Shown here one piece after another: positions 1-8,680 of a stretch of DNA of 64,000 nucleotides (its first letter is position 1; the number at the start of each line of letters is the position of its first letter). Source of the stretch: JBFWVJ01 sp050246795 (GTDB lineage Bacteria > Patescibacteriota > Gracilibacteria > JAUYGZ01); NCBI GenBank assembly GCA_050246795.1, contig JBFWVJ010000003.1, positions 1-64,000 on the forward strand, in the 5' to 3' direction. The notes beneath the pieces are model-generated. The model did no database searches. It was not told the origin of the DNA and saw nothing but the letters and a program-made list of their open reading frames with translations. A program made the translations under genes and the position numbers.

Positions 1-60
1 TCTTGAAAGCTCCTTTTCTTTTACTTCCTGACGAATTTGGTGCAGTTTATCTTGGGACAT
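1..60 (-). CDS. 5' end of an unidentified gene (runs off window)
   Basis: An ATG on the minus strand at 58-60 opens a frame that stays open to the window edge. The 20 visible codons give a polar, charged N-terminus beginning MSQDKLHQIR. There is no Shine-Dalgarno site, as for most genes here. Too little is visible to name a family, and the frame could end just outside the window. Confidence 0.4.
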   Translation of the reverse strand, partial: MSQDKLHQIRQEVKEKELSR

Positions 61-121
61 CGTGTTTGGGTGATGAATTAGACCTTTTCACACTACACGG
101 TGTCCTATTTGTCTGTGAGGT

Positions 122-156
122 TTATATTGACAAATAAAGATTATATTGACAAATAA
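122..156 (+). repeat. Two direct copies of a 16-bp AT-rich motif
   Basis: TTATATTGACAAATAA occurs at 122-137 and again at 141-156, a 19-bp period. Each copy carries a TTGACA box, and the second is the -35 of the promoter called at 146-174. The arrangement could be an operator or a duplicated promoter element. Confidence 0.6.
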
Positions 157-174
157 GTAAATTAGTGCTACATT
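146..174 (+). promoter_or_regulatory. Sigma-70-like promoter
   Basis: TTGACA (146-151), 17-nt spacer, TACATT (169-174). It resembles the promoter at 26652-26682, sharing TTGACAAATAA and a downstream TTAGTG. The first plus-strand gene after it is the lipoprotein at 506. Confidence 0.5.
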
Positions 175-505
175 CAGCTTCGTCTTTTGTAGATTTCGGA
201 AGTCATTTCTCCTTTTCGCTCAGGAGCGGTCTCGGCCACGTGCTCGAAATCCTCCAAAAAACAGCTGAAAAGACCTGATTTCCCAGCAACAGAAGGCCTG
301 ATCTTTGACATCCTATCTCATATTTTAAACGCCCGAAGGAGAGCGCGAATGGCTGAAAATAAAGAATTTTCACTCGCTCGCGCTCTACTTCTTCCCGGTT
401 GTACATCGGGGGGCGTTCCTCCGAAAAGACCTACGAGCGCGCATCCCGGTATCAACCGGGGAGAAAAAGCAACACTAACCCGGGGCCCAACCCCAGGAGC
501 ATCAC

Positions 506-1288
506 ATGCGTAAGCAGAACCCCATCGTTTTCGTCCTCATCCTCTCCATCTTCCTCGTGGTGGCCCTCACGGGCTGCTCGGAGAAGACGAGGGGGCACTT
601 CGTGCCCAGCGCGAACCCGCAGTCGGGTGACATCACGCTGGCCCTCGCGAAGGGCTTCAACAACGAGTACATCAGCGTCCTCGCGGTCGTCACCAGCGGG
701 ACGCTGACGGAGGTCGTCAGCTGGGAGGTGGACGGCATCCTCCGCGCCTCCGGCGGACAGCAGCCTGTCGATGGCGTGTCGGGGATCAAGACTAACCCCT
801 TGTACATGGAGACCCTCCTCTTTGGGCTCTCCAAGTTCACGGGGTTCACCGTCCGCGGGACCTTCCGTCTCACGGATGGGTCCGTGAAGGTCACGCAGGC
901 GACCTTCCTGGACGTCTTCCCCACCAGCCCAGGCCTCCTCGACACCACCTCCACGGTGACCTCGTCGCCGCTGCCGGACCGCCGCACGATCACCCTCAAC
1001 TTCACGCTGCAGGCACTGACCGGCCTCGTGCCGCCGCAGAGGGTGAACTGCCTCGTCGAGCAGGTCAACACTGACGGCACCCGCTTCCAGTTGGCGAACA
1101 GCCAGCTGGGGGTGGGCCCGGTGACGGCCCAGTTCACCCCGTCGACGGTGGCGAGCGTCCGCGTGACGCTCACCACCCCGTCGGGGCAGACGCTCCAGTT
1201 CCAGTCCCCACTGGTCCTGGAGTTCACCCAGTTGGGGATCGGGGGGACGGAGACGAAGGTCTCCTTGCCCTCCGACGTCGGACTCTAG
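506..1288 (+). CDS. GC-rich orphan lipoprotein, 260 aa
   Basis: Function unknown. The N-terminus is a lipoprotein signal: basic MRKQ, a hydrophobic core and a lipobox LTGC with Cys24, so the mature protein should be membrane-anchored and face outward. The rest is Ser/Thr/Val-rich and looks like beta-sandwich material; no named domain was recognised. The start has a good Shine-Dalgarno (AGGAG, 495-499), unlike most neighbours. Codon choice (GGC, CTG, GTC, GAC) is much more GC-rich than in the flanking genes. With the leader hairpins, the 3' hairpin and the flanking inverted repeat this suggests horizontal acquisition as one unit. Confidence 0.8.
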   Translation: MRKQNPIVFVLILSIFLVVALTGCSEKTRGHFVPSANPQSGDITLALAKGFNNEYISVLAVVTSGTLTEVVSWEVDGILRASGGQQPVDGVSGIKTNPLYMETLLFGLSKFTGFTVRGTFRLTDGSVKVTQATFLDVFPTSPGLLDTTSTVTSSPLPDRRTITLNFTLQALTGLVPPQRVNCLVEQVNTDGTRFQLANSQLGVGPVTAQFTPSTVASVRVTLTTPSGQTLQFQSPLVLEFTQLGIGGTETKVSLPSDVGL

Positions 1289-1293
1289 GGGAT

Positions 1294-1326
1294 GCGGGGG
1301 GAGCGGCTTCGCCCGTCTCCCCCCGC
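1294..1326 (+). terminator. GC-rich hairpin after the lipoprotein gene
   Basis: GCGGGGGGAG (1294-1303) pairs perfectly with CTCCCCCCGC (1317-1326), with further pairs in the loop. No U-tract follows, so it is either a Rho-type or processing end, or an mRNA-stabilising hairpin. The same style of hairpin follows the other GC-rich orphan genes. Confidence 0.6.
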
Positions 1327-1425
1327 TCCTCTCGGGGACTACATATTGAGATAGGATGTCATTGAGAATTAATCCTCAACAGAGGTTTTTTTTGTGCATT
1401 TTGAATGTCATGTGAGTGCTCTTTT

Positions 1426-1555
1426 GTCATTTCGACCGAAGCTGAGGGCAATAGAAAGGACGCAGTGGAGAAATCTGCAGATTGTACAGCCTTCAGATTT
1501 CTCCGCTCCATTCACCCATCTCCGCCTTCCTTCCGTTCATTCCGGTCGAAATAAC
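1426..1555. repeat. Palindromic intergenic repeat, 'CATTYCGACCG' family, copy 1
   Basis: Outer arms GTCATTTCGACCG and CGGTCGAAATAAC bracket inner arms GGAGAAATCTG and CAGATTTCTCC. The 130-bp unit is non-coding and can fold into a long stem. A second copy, with the same outer motif and a related inner arm, lies at 45575-45707 between ilvN and ilvB. The family resembles dispersed REP/MITE-like elements seen in several bacterial groups. Confidence 0.7.
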
Positions 1556-1562
1556 ATAAATA

Positions 1563-1600
1563 ATCCCAATCGTCTCCTGTTTCCCAATCCTCCCACTCTC
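1563..1600. repeat. CCCAATCGTCC-type repeat, intergenic copy
   Basis: Contains CCCAATCGTC and then TTTCCCAATCCTCCC. About 30 of 34 positions match the stretch at 5069-5102, which lies inside the aroA coding sequence. The same short unit recurs a second time in aroA (5944-5990). This intergenic copy shows that the sequence is a dispersed element and not conserved AroA coding sequence. Confidence 0.6.
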
Positions 1601-1643
1601 AAGTTGTGTTTTGGAACATTTGAACAAAATGGCAATAAATACA

Positions 1644-1672
1644 TTGACAAAACAATTATTTTAAAGTATAAG
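1644..1672 (+). promoter_or_regulatory. Promoter of the SLH surface-protein gene
   Basis: TTGACA (1644-1649), 17-nt spacer, TATAAG (1667-1672). Transcription should start near 1679, leaving a leader of about 35 nt before the GTG start at 1714. Confidence 0.75.
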
Positions 1673-1713
1673 TACATCCTACCGCTGGAAGACAAAAGGC
1701 AAAAAACACTAAA

Positions 1714-4700
1714 GTGAGTTCTAAAATAAAAAGAAAAATATGCAAACGTGCATTTCGTACGATTCTCTTTTCTTTTTCTATGATGTTCTCCTTTTCCAAG
1801 CTCGCTAGAAAATTCGTAGCTACGGTCGCTAGCGTTGCGGTCCTTATGGGTAGTGTGGGAAGTGAGGTAGGCTCAATGCTTACTCCGAAAGCCTATGCTG
1901 ACTCTGACATCACCGTTACCTACAACCTACCCGCCGTACCAGGACTCACGGATAACCAGTTTCACCACAACATTCTCTTTACGGGAATGGTAGTTGCAGC
2001 TGGGAATGGAAACAGTGTTCACAACAATCTTCCGGATATCAATGGATACAGCCTCCAAGTGGATGTAATTCCTGCCGGATACATCGTAGGAAACAACCCT
2101 CACCCAATCCCCATCAACAAATCATCCGGAGCTCCGGTGAACATCACCATCAATATCCAAGTAGACAACAACAATCCCCCACCAGGTGTCTCAGGAAACA
2201 TCAATGTGACCTACAACCTCCCGGCCGTACCAGGACTGACCGACAATCAGTTCCAGCACAATATCACCTTCAACAATGCGATCGTAGCAGCCGGCAACGG
2301 AGCCAGCATGCACAACAATCTCGCAACAGGGAACTATCAACTGACAGTTGATGTACTCCCAGCGGGGTACCTGGTCGCCAACAACCCACACCCTATCCCT
2401 GTTACGGTTACAAATGGTCAAACCACAAATGTGGTCGTGAATATTATCATTGATCAAAACAACCCACCTGCAGGCTTGTCTGGAAATGTCCAAGTAGTCT
2501 TCAACTTGCCTCAAGGTGTGACCGACAATCAATTCCACCACAGACTTGAAACCCTGCCAAACATAACGGTTGTCGCTGCCGGAAATGGAAACACCACCTT
2601 CAATAACATCCCCGCCGGGAACTACCAGTTGAACGTCGATGTTCTGCCAAACAACTGTTTGGTAGTCAATAATCCACACCCTATCCCTGTCTCCGTCACC
2701 GCAGGCCAAACAGCAACGGTCACGGTAAACATCGGAAGTGACCCAAATGGGACCTGTGGTGGTGCCCCAGGCCCGCAAAATGGAAATGTGCAGGTGACCT
2801 ACAACTTGCCTCAAGGGGTGAGTGATAACCAATTCCACCACAATCTCGAAACCCTTCCTCCGACCGTAACCGTCGTAGGGGCAGGAAACGGAAATGGAAC
2901 CATCAACAACATCCCAGCCGGAAACTACCAGCTGAATGTCGATGTTCTGCCAAACAACTGTATCGTAGCAAACAACCCGCACCCCATCCCCGTAACCGTC
3001 ACCGCCGGTCAAACCACTCAAGTGACCGTGAATATCACCAGCGATCCGAATGGAACTTGTGGAGGAGCACCTGGCGGGCAAAACGGAAATGTGCAAGTGA
3101 CCTACAATCTGCCTCAAGGAGTTACGGACAACCAGTTCCACCACAATCTCGAAACCCTTCCTCCGACCGTGACCGTCGTAGGCGCAGGGAACGGAAATGG
3201 AACCATCAACAACATTCCAGCAGGAAACTACCAGCTGAATGTCGACCTACTTCCTCTGAACTGTATCGTGGTCAATAACCCACACCCAATCCCCGTGACC
3301 GTCACCGCCGGACAAACGACCCAAGTAACGGTAAACATCACCAGTGATCCTAATGGAACTTGTGGAGGACCAGCCCCTGGAGCAGCAGGCTTTATCGTCA
3401 CCCCTACAAATGGACTCGTAACCACGGAAGCCGGAGGACAGGCAACCTTCACTGTAGCCTTGAACACCCTGCCGACAGCTGATGTGACCATATCGATCAC
3501 CAGCAGTAACCCAGCAGAAGGAACAACGGATGTAAACTCTCTCACCTTTACCAACCTCAACGGAACAACCGCTCAAACCGTGACCATTACTGGAGTCGAT
3601 GATGCAGTGGCTGATGGAGCCGTAGCGTATACCATCATCACAGGAGTAGCAGTCAGTACTGATGGAAACTACAACGGCCTTAATCCAGCAGATGTATCGG
3701 TAGTAAACAATGACAACGATGGAGGAAACAATGGGGGAACGGGAGGCGGAGGACGCCGACGGGATCGATCACCAAACATCGTCTTTCTATACAATCAAGA
3801 AACCACAACAGCAATTACACTCGAGGCAGGCAAACAAGCAAGCGTTACCGTCATAGCCACCGATCCACGAAATTTTGGCGTCATCCTCAGTATGATGGTG
3901 GATCCAAGCGGAAACAAAGAATCAAAGGCATCATTTACTGTCCTCAATCAAGAAGCAAGCAGTGTAACTGGGACCCTAACATGGACCCCAACCTCAGAAA
4001 GCATCGGTACCAATACATTCGTCTTTCATGCGACGAACAACTATGAAGAAGTAGAAGAAGCACTTCCCATAACAGTTGTAGGAAATGGAAGTGTCGGAGG
4101 AGGAGGAAGTGGAGGAGGAAGCACTGGAGGAACAAACAATGGAGGTGCTGAAGACCTTGAAACCCGATTCCAGCAGTGCATTTACAATGACAATAAAACT
4201 GAATCCGTCATCTATCTCTGCTTGTTAGGAATCATTGACCCTCCATCCGAATCAAGTGACTACGACGGAAACTCTAAAGGACGAAACTTCTTCGGAGACC
4301 AACCAATAGATCGAGCCGCCTTCACCAAGATCATGGTGAACATCACCTACGAAGAATCAGCCATCGAACGAATCGCCAAGCTGATCCTCGACAACAACTT
4401 CTTCCCATTCCCAGATGTGGAACCAATCGCCTGGTTCGCGAAGTTCATCTCAGTGGCAGCACTTGATAAACACGTTGATGGGTACCCACACAATGGACTC
4501 TTCGTCCCTTGGAACAATATTGAGATCAGCGAAGCAGCCAAGATCCTCTTCAACACCGCCAGCCACGACAATGCAAAGATTGGGAAAGATCTAGAAAAAG
4601 CTATGAAGGATGTTGGAAAAGAACCATGGTTCATGCGCTATGCTCTCCTCGCTTACGCTTACGGCGGATACACTCCGAAAGTCGATAAAGACATGGGACT

Positions 4701-4848
4701 GATCTATAGCCAAAAGCTCACCCGTCAACAAGCGGCAGACATGATCTACACGACCATTCTCAACGCCGGCATTGAACCGAAAGGAAAGCTTTCTCAACTC
4801 AAGCAACAGCTCCTCTCGACAATGCTTGATGACAACGGGAGACTCTAG
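1714..4848 (+). CDS. Giant secreted surface protein with tandem repeats and C-terminal SLH region, 1044 aa
   Basis: A secreted cell-surface protein. A basic N-terminus and hydrophobic stretch form a signal peptide that ends near an AYA|DSD-like site. Five tandem repeats of about 95-100 residues follow (core YNLP...TDNQFHHN, then NNPHPIPV). Next come a Calx-beta-like domain (about 565-670), a Gly-rich linker, an Ig/cadherin-like domain (about 685-790) and another Gly linker. The last 200 residues look like SLH domains (for example DRAAFTKIMVN and ISEAAKILF), which in other bacteria anchor proteins to wall polymers. GTG is the longest start and sits just after a good promoter; ATG codons near 1780 are alternatives. 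A bidirectional terminator follows. Confidence 0.85.
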   Translation: MSSKIKRKICKRAFRTILFSFSMMFSFSKLARKFVATVASVAVLMGSVGSEVGSMLTPKAYADSDITVTYNLPAVPGLTDNQFHHNILFTGMVVAAGNGNSVHNNLPDINGYSLQVDVIPAGYIVGNNPHPIPINKSSGAPVNITINIQVDNNNPPPGVSGNINVTYNLPAVPGLTDNQFQHNITFNNAIVAAGNGASMHNNLATGNYQLTVDVLPAGYLVANNPHPIPVTVTNGQTTNVVVNIIIDQNNPPAGLSGNVQVVFNLPQGVTDNQFHHRLETLPNITVVAAGNGNTTFNNIPAGNYQLNVDVLPNNCLVVNNPHPIPVSVTAGQTATVTVNIGSDPNGTCGGAPGPQNGNVQVTYNLPQGVSDNQFHHNLETLPPTVTVVGAGNGNGTINNIPAGNYQLNVDVLPNNCIVANNPHPIPVTVTAGQTTQVTVNITSDPNGTCGGAPGGQNGNVQVTYNLPQGVTDNQFHHNLETLPPTVTVVGAGNGNGTINNIPAGNYQLNVDLLPLNCIVVNNPHPIPVTVTAGQTTQVTVNITSDPNGTCGGPAPGAAGFIVTPTNGLVTTEAGGQATFTVALNTLPTADVTISITSSNPAEGTTDVNSLTFTNLNGTTAQTVTITGVDDAVADGAVAYTIITGVAVSTDGNYNGLNPADVSVVNNDNDGGNNGGTGGGGRRRDRSPNIVFLYNQETTTAITLEAGKQASVTVIATDPRNFGVILSMMVDPSGNKESKASFTVLNQEASSVTGTLTWTPTSESIGTNTFVFHATNNYEEVEEALPITVVGNGSVGGGGSGGGSTGGTNNGGAEDLETRFQQCIYNDNKTESVIYLCLLGIIDPPSESSDYDGNSKGRNFFGDQPIDRAAFTKIMVNITYEESAIERIAKLILDNNFFPFPDVEPIAWFAKFISVAALDKHVDGYPHNGLFVPWNNIEISEAAKILFNTASHDNAKIGKDLEKAMKDVGKEPWFMRYALLAYAYGGYTPKVDKDMGLIYSQKLTRQQAADMIYTTILNAGIEPKGKLSQLKQQLLSTMLDDNGRL

Positions 4849-4866
4849 TCAAAAAAGATGAGAACC

Positions 4867-4897
4867 AAAAAACCCCGCCATCTGGCGGGGTTTTTTT
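4867..4897. terminator. Bidirectional intrinsic terminator
   Basis: AACCCCGCCA (4871-4880) pairs with TGGCGGGGTT (4883-4892) around a 2-nt gap. T7 follows on the plus strand and an A-run precedes it, which gives a U-tract on the minus strand. It serves the SLH gene and the converging aroA operon. Confidence 0.9.
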
Positions 4898-6185
4898 AAA
4901 CCTCAGACTCAGCCTGGATACGGAATAAATCGTCCCAAAAATGAGGATATGTCTTTCCTACGCAATCCGACTCTAAGATCTCAAGTCCACCCACCATCGT
5001 ACCAAACACCGCCATACTCATAGCAATCCGATGATCATCATATGTCTCTATCTGCACGACTCCTCCATCTCCCAATCGTCCTCTATTTCCCAATCGTCCC
5101 ACGCCCATTACCCTGACCCAATCCTCACCCGTCTCAACCACAACTCCACATTTGCGCAGCTCATTGGCCATTGCTTCAATCCTATCCGTCTCCTTCACGC
5201 GCAAACTTCCAATATTCCTAATAGTAACCGAAGCCACATGAAAAGGAGCCACGGCCATCAAGGTCATCGCAGCGTCAGGCATGTCGTTCATATCTATTTC
5301 AAACTCACCGGTACAGTTTGAGAGCATGTTCAAAACTTTTTTGAATTGCACATCACCTTGTTTACTATCATTTTGTACATTTTTTACATTTATTACACAT
5401 TGATGAAGATACTCGAGAGCCCACCAATAAGTGGCTGCAGAAGCATCTCCCTCTATGACCATATCAGCCCCCATCAACTGCTGAGGCATCGTCCGAAACC
5501 CTTCAGCTCCTCTCTGAAGAGTGACATCCCATTTCCGCAGGAGGTCCAGAGTCATCTCTACATACGGCTGGGAAATGAGAGGCCCATCAATCAACACCTC
5601 AACATTCTCCCGGAAAGCCGAACCAACCAAGAGCAAGGAGGTCAAAAACTGACTGCTCACATCACCCCGAATCTTGATCACACGACCCGTCAAATCAGTT
5701 AAACCGCTCACCCGAAGAGGAGGAAAGCCTTCCTGATCCAAATACTCAATTTCTGCACCAATCTGCCGCAAAGCATCGACCAAATCCCGAATCGGCCGCT
5801 CTTTCATCCTCTCCTTCCCGGTCAAAATCGTCTTTCCCTTCCGAAACAAAACCAAACTCGTCAAAAAGCGAATGGATGTCCCTGAATTCCCCAAAAACAA
5901 CTCCAGATCCCGACCATCATTCATCCACGATAAATCATTCCGTATCCCAATCGTCCCAATCGTCCTAATCGTCTCAATCGTCCCAACCCCCACCCCTATC
6001 TCTCGCAAAGCCCCCATCATGATCTGAATATCCTCCGCTTCAAAATCACCCCTCAGTTCAAACTCACCCCGGCTCAAAGCAGCAAGAATAAGAGCTCTAT
6101 TCGCCAAAGACTTCGACGAAGGAACGACAATGTCGAATGTTCTTCCGTAAAGATCCAGTCTTGGAACAAGAATCGACTTCAACAT
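4896..6185 (-). CDS. aroA: 3-phosphoshikimate 1-carboxyvinyltransferase (EPSP synthase)
   Basis: Transfers enolpyruvate from PEP to shikimate-3-phosphate in the chorismate pathway. Family motifs are clear: the N-terminal substrate loop with PSSKSLANRALIL, LFLGNSGTSIRFL, GDVSSQFLTSLL, KETDRIEAMA and YDDHRIAMS near the C-terminus. About 429 residues, a normal length. I prefer the ATG at 6185; an in-frame TTG lies at 6191 and neither has a Shine-Dalgarno. It is the last gene of the minus-strand run below the ABC operon. Two stretches, at about residues 66-81 and 362-372, are low-complexity insertions (TIETIRTIGTIG; GRLGNRGRLGDGG) encoded by the CCCAATCGTCC repeat. Confidence 0.95.
   Translation of the reverse strand: MLKSILVPRLDLYGRTFDIVVPSSKSLANRALILAALSRGEFELRGDFEAEDIQIMMGALREIGVGVGTIETIRTIGTIGIRNDLSWMNDGRDLELFLGNSGTSIRFLTSLVLFRKGKTILTGKERMKERPIRDLVDALRQIGAEIEYLDQEGFPPLRVSGLTDLTGRVIKIRGDVSSQFLTSLLLVGSAFRENVEVLIDGPLISQPYVEMTLDLLRKWDVTLQRGAEGFRTMPQQLMGADMVIEGDASAATYWWALEYLHQCVINVKNVQNDSKQGDVQFKKVLNMLSNCTGEFEIDMNDMPDAAMTLMAVAPFHVASVTIRNIGSLRVKETDRIEAMANELRKCGVVVETGEDWVRVMGVGRLGNRGRLGDGGVVQIETYDDHRIAMSMAVFGTMVGGLEILESDCVGKTYPHFWDDLFRIQAESEV
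5069..5102. repeat. CCCAATCGTCC-type repeat inside aroA, copy 1
   Basis: Nearly the same sequence as the intergenic repeat at 1563-1600. In AroA it is read in frame as a Gly/Arg/Leu-rich loop just before the conserved YDDHRIAMS motif, where other AroA proteins have a short turn. Confidence 0.6.
5944..5990. repeat. CCCAATCGTCC-type repeat inside aroA, copy 2
   Basis: Five imperfect units of about 9 bp (TCCCAATCG, TCCTAATCG, TCTCAATCG and so on). Read in frame they give alternating Thr-Ile/Gly residues between two N-terminal strands of AroA. Confidence 0.6.
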
Positions 6186-6198
6186 AGACAATGAACTG

Positions 6199-6281
6199 TT
6201 AGCTTTAAAGCTTCGTTAGCTTATAGGAAAATCCATTCCTAATGAAGCTCAGTAGCTGACGAAGCTCTTGAAGCTCACAAA
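6199..6281. repeat. AGCTTCGTTAGCTT-type repeat, aroA upstream
   Basis: Repeated GTTAGCTT/AGCTTCG units and their inverse (GACGAAGCT, GAAGCTC) fill the gap between aroA and the gene before it, around a core TAGGA...TCCTA. Related sequence occurs at 11128-11190. No coding potential seen. Confidence 0.45.
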
Positions 6282-6282
6282 G

Positions 6283-7590
6283 TTACCCCTCCGTTTCCAA
6301 CAAATAGTCATAGTCCACATACAACATCGTCACATCATACGGCTGAGTCAAATACTGCTTGGATGACTTAAACGTGCGGCCATTAAACACCCGATTCAAA
6401 TACTCATACTTCTGAGCCAAGACAGGGTCTGATCGCTGCCAAATTTCAAATGTTTCCCCTTGCAAAATATAGAGCGCGAAGGCTTCTGCAAAATCCTCAA
6501 ACGGATCTGACATCCCATAGGTCGAAGCAAAGGCATCGCTACCAGCAGTTCGGACGGCGTTGCCACTCCAACTGTACTGGTAATAGGTCACGCTCGGATC
6601 GTTCTGAAACAACCGATAAGGGCCATCGTAGAATGCACTCTTTTCCCCATCATTCGCCTCCCGATGAAGATCATAGATATGACCGAACTCATGCACGAGC
6701 ACCCTAAAAAAATCAAGCTCCTCACCCTTCATGAAGACAATACCAACCCCGGACATACCACGCCTCATTTTCGAATCCCCATAAACGATGTACAAGTTTT
6801 TCAATCGACTATCAAACCCTTGGGGCATGATCGATAAGGCAGTGCTAATCTGGGTCGTATGCAGAGGATTCAGTTCACGAGCAATACCATCCTTGTTGTT
6901 GACGCTGATCAAAATACCCCTCGGAGATGGCTGAGGGTTTTGTTCCCAGTACTCATACCCATCCTTGGCGACCTGACGCTGCTGAGACAACTCACGACGC
7001 TTGTCGAGGAGCAACAGTAGCTGTCGCAAACTGTCAGAAATAAATCTGCGCTGGCGGTCACCGGCTAAGAGCAAGTTCAGCTCCTCCTGATCCCCTTCTC
7101 TCGCCAAGATCTGTTCGATGACCTCGACCTCATCCTGAAAGAACACAAGGTCATCCTGCTCCTCCTGGAGGCTCTTCAGTACTTGCTGATCCTCGGGCTC
7201 TAGCTCGAGTGAATCGACGGTCTCCAAAGTCTGATTGATTTCCGAAACCAAATTTTGCTGTTCTTCCAGATTCGTCGGGGCAGGTGCTCCTTCCATTTCC
7301 AACTGCTTCTTTCGGATAAACTCCTGACTCCTGCGAATATACGCGCGCGACCTCGCGTCCAAAATGCTCTTCGCTCGGGCTAACTGCTTCTCGAGCCGGG
7401 CTTTATCCGTAGCTTCCTCTACTTGCTGGAAAAATCGCTCTTCATCAACATCGACCAGGGCTGACAAATAGCCCAAATATCCTCCGACAGCGAAGAACAA
7501 AAGAACCAGAATCAGGGCAACCGACTTGAAGTTCAACAAACGGCTCACGGAGGAAAATAGGTAAAACCAGCATAATACCCAGCTGAACAA
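6283..7590 (-). CDS. Membrane-anchored zinc metalloprotease-like protein, 435 aa
   Basis: One N-terminal membrane segment (about 17-45), then a long charged coiled-coil region (about 50-215), then a zincin-like domain. That domain holds LVHEFGHIYD, an HExxH zinc motif, and about 70 residues later DPFEDFAEAF, a plausible source of the third ligand. The family was not identified. It is last but one in the minus-strand run ABC ATPase-permease-GldG-DUF4340-this-aroA, so a role at the cell envelope beside that transporter is likely. The first codon is TTG at 7590; a GTG some 14 codons further in is an alternative that keeps the membrane segment. Confidence 0.75.
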   Translation of the reverse strand: MFSWVLCWFYLFSSVSRLLNFKSVALILVLLFFAVGGYLGYLSALVDVDEERFFQQVEEATDKARLEKQLARAKSILDARSRAYIRRSQEFIRKKQLEMEGAPAPTNLEEQQNLVSEINQTLETVDSLELEPEDQQVLKSLQEEQDDLVFFQDEVEVIEQILAREGDQEELNLLLAGDRQRRFISDSLRQLLLLLDKRRELSQQRQVAKDGYEYWEQNPQPSPRGILISVNNKDGIARELNPLHTTQISTALSIMPQGFDSRLKNLYIVYGDSKMRRGMSGVGIVFMKGEELDFFRVLVHEFGHIYDLHREANDGEKSAFYDGPYRLFQNDPSVTYYQYSWSGNAVRTAGSDAFASTYGMSDPFEDFAEAFALYILQGETFEIWQRSDPVLAQKYEYLNRVFNGRTFKSSKQYLTQPYDVTMLYVDYDYLLETEG

Positions 7591-7641
7591 AGCAAAAACG
7601 ACTCAGATTTACTGATCTCTGTTCCCCATCAAAATCATCTT

Positions 7642-8601
7642 TTATTCACCCCCATTCAACACTGGTTCTTCTTGTTCAGGCACGACTGGTGGGTTCTCAA
7701 GGAACTCTAGTGACAATCGAGCAGAGAGATCATTTGAAAGCTTCAGAAGCCCCGGTTGATCGCTGATCTTGGCATACGACACCGAATCATCGACACGATC
7801 CACTGAGACGACATACTCCTTCCCATCCTGAAGCATCAACGCGATCGCGTTATCAGCGCCAGTGAAGAGGGATTCATCCATCACGACCTCGTCCGCACGC
7901 AGCGTGAGCAAATTGTCTAAAAATGTGCCAACTTCATCTGTACTCTCAAGCTCTTGCCAAACATCATCCTTCAGCTGCTGCCACTTCATTCCGTTTCTCT
8001 GAAGCTGCTTCCTTTCTTCACCAAGTCTCACAACGAAGGATTGGACTTGGTCCTCTTTGACCAAAAAAAGCTGCTTGTTCATCCAGCGGCTCGGTTCGTA
8101 GCGCAGCAAATCATCGAGCTGTGTATTGACCGAATACACCTGAGCAGCATCATCTCTTCGCACATAGACCGTCTGGTAACTCGGCCCCACAGCACCAAAA
8201 TACTGTCGAGAAAGTTCACTTCCTGCCTGTTGGAAGCTGATCGTAGACGCTGATTCATCCGCAAGCCCGTATTTTTCCCAGTTTTCACTGGACCTGGACA
8301 CGACCTTTCCCGTCTGGTAAGACTCCAAAGCCTCCTTGAGCTTTTGCTCTACATTTGGATCCAGTCGAACACCATTAATCATCCAGGCATCACCTTGCTT
8401 CATGAGCGCAATGGACTCCGACCCAGCGTGGGACAACACGATTTGATCAACTTTTTCCAGTTCTCGCGGCGTAAATACCAATTGGGATTCTTCAGCATCA
8501 CGTGATCGTTTTTGCGCTCCATCAGTCCCGAACAAGACAACAGCTAAGAGCAGGAAAACAAAGACCGCAAGCAGAATGGAAGTAGTACGTGATGCTTTCA
8601 T
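7642..8601 (-). CDS. DUF4340-family membrane-anchored protein, 319 aa
   Basis: A signal-anchor (residues 8-25) is followed by an extracytoplasmic domain typical of DUF4340: a predicted strand with DQIVLSH, a W-x-INGVRLDPN segment and a repeat of the same layout further on. DUF4340 proteins usually sit next to GldA/F/G-type ABC transporters, as here, and probably form part of the exported complex. ATG start at 8601 without Shine-Dalgarno. It lies 79 bp below the gldG-like gene and 51 bp above the metalloprotease gene. Confidence 0.75.
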   Translation of the reverse strand: MKASRTTSILLAVFVFLLLAVVLFGTDGAQKRSRDAEESQLVFTPRELEKVDQIVLSHAGSESIALMKQGDAWMINGVRLDPNVEQKLKEALESYQTGKVVSRSSENWEKYGLADESASTISFQQAGSELSRQYFGAVGPSYQTVYVRRDDAAQVYSVNTQLDDLLRYEPSRWMNKQLFLVKEDQVQSFVVRLGEERKQLQRNGMKWQQLKDDVWQELESTDEVGTFLDNLLTLRADEVVMDESLFTGADNAIALMLQDGKEYVVSVDRVDDSVSYAKISDQPGLLKLSNDLSARLSLEFLENPPVVPEQEEPVLNGGE

Positions 8602-8635
8602 AAAAAATCAGTAACATGACAATAAACTCACAAAT

Positions 8636-8670
8636 GCGGTTCGGATCGGAGATCAGAACCAGCTTGATGG
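8636..8670. repeat. Remnant copy of the 100-bp repeat
   Basis: GGTTCGGATC...GATCAGAACCAGCTT followed by GATGGACT matches pieces of the tandem units at 12291-12710. It lies in the short gap between the gldG-like and DUF4340 genes, so the repeat is dispersed as well as tandem. Confidence 0.45.
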
Positions 8671-8680
8671 ACTCAATGAG

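Larger units (their letters stand above)
307..1360. repeat. Inverted repeat flanking the GC-rich lipoprotein island
   Basis: GACATCCTATCTCA at 307-320 is repeated exactly in inverted orientation at 1347-1360, and the match nearly continues through the next bases (TAT against ATAT). The pair brackets the whole GC-rich block holding the lipoprotein gene, its hairpin-rich leader (for example CCCGGT/ACCGGG, 445-460) and its 3' hairpin. No transposase lies inside and I see no target-site duplication. This could be the ends of a non-autonomous mobile unit. Confidence 0.5.

Noticed and set aside
203..406. 67-codon minus-strand frame in the window start
   Set aside because: No start signal or family likeness, and it crosses the inverted-repeat end.
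502..1227. 241-codon minus-strand frame opposite the lipoprotein gene
   Set aside because: A shadow produced by GC-rich codons; the plus-strand frame has the lipoprotein signal and Shine-Dalgarno.
1394..1717. 107-codon frame upstream of the SLH gene
   Set aside because: It runs through two dispersed repeat families and the promoter, which is not expected for a gene.
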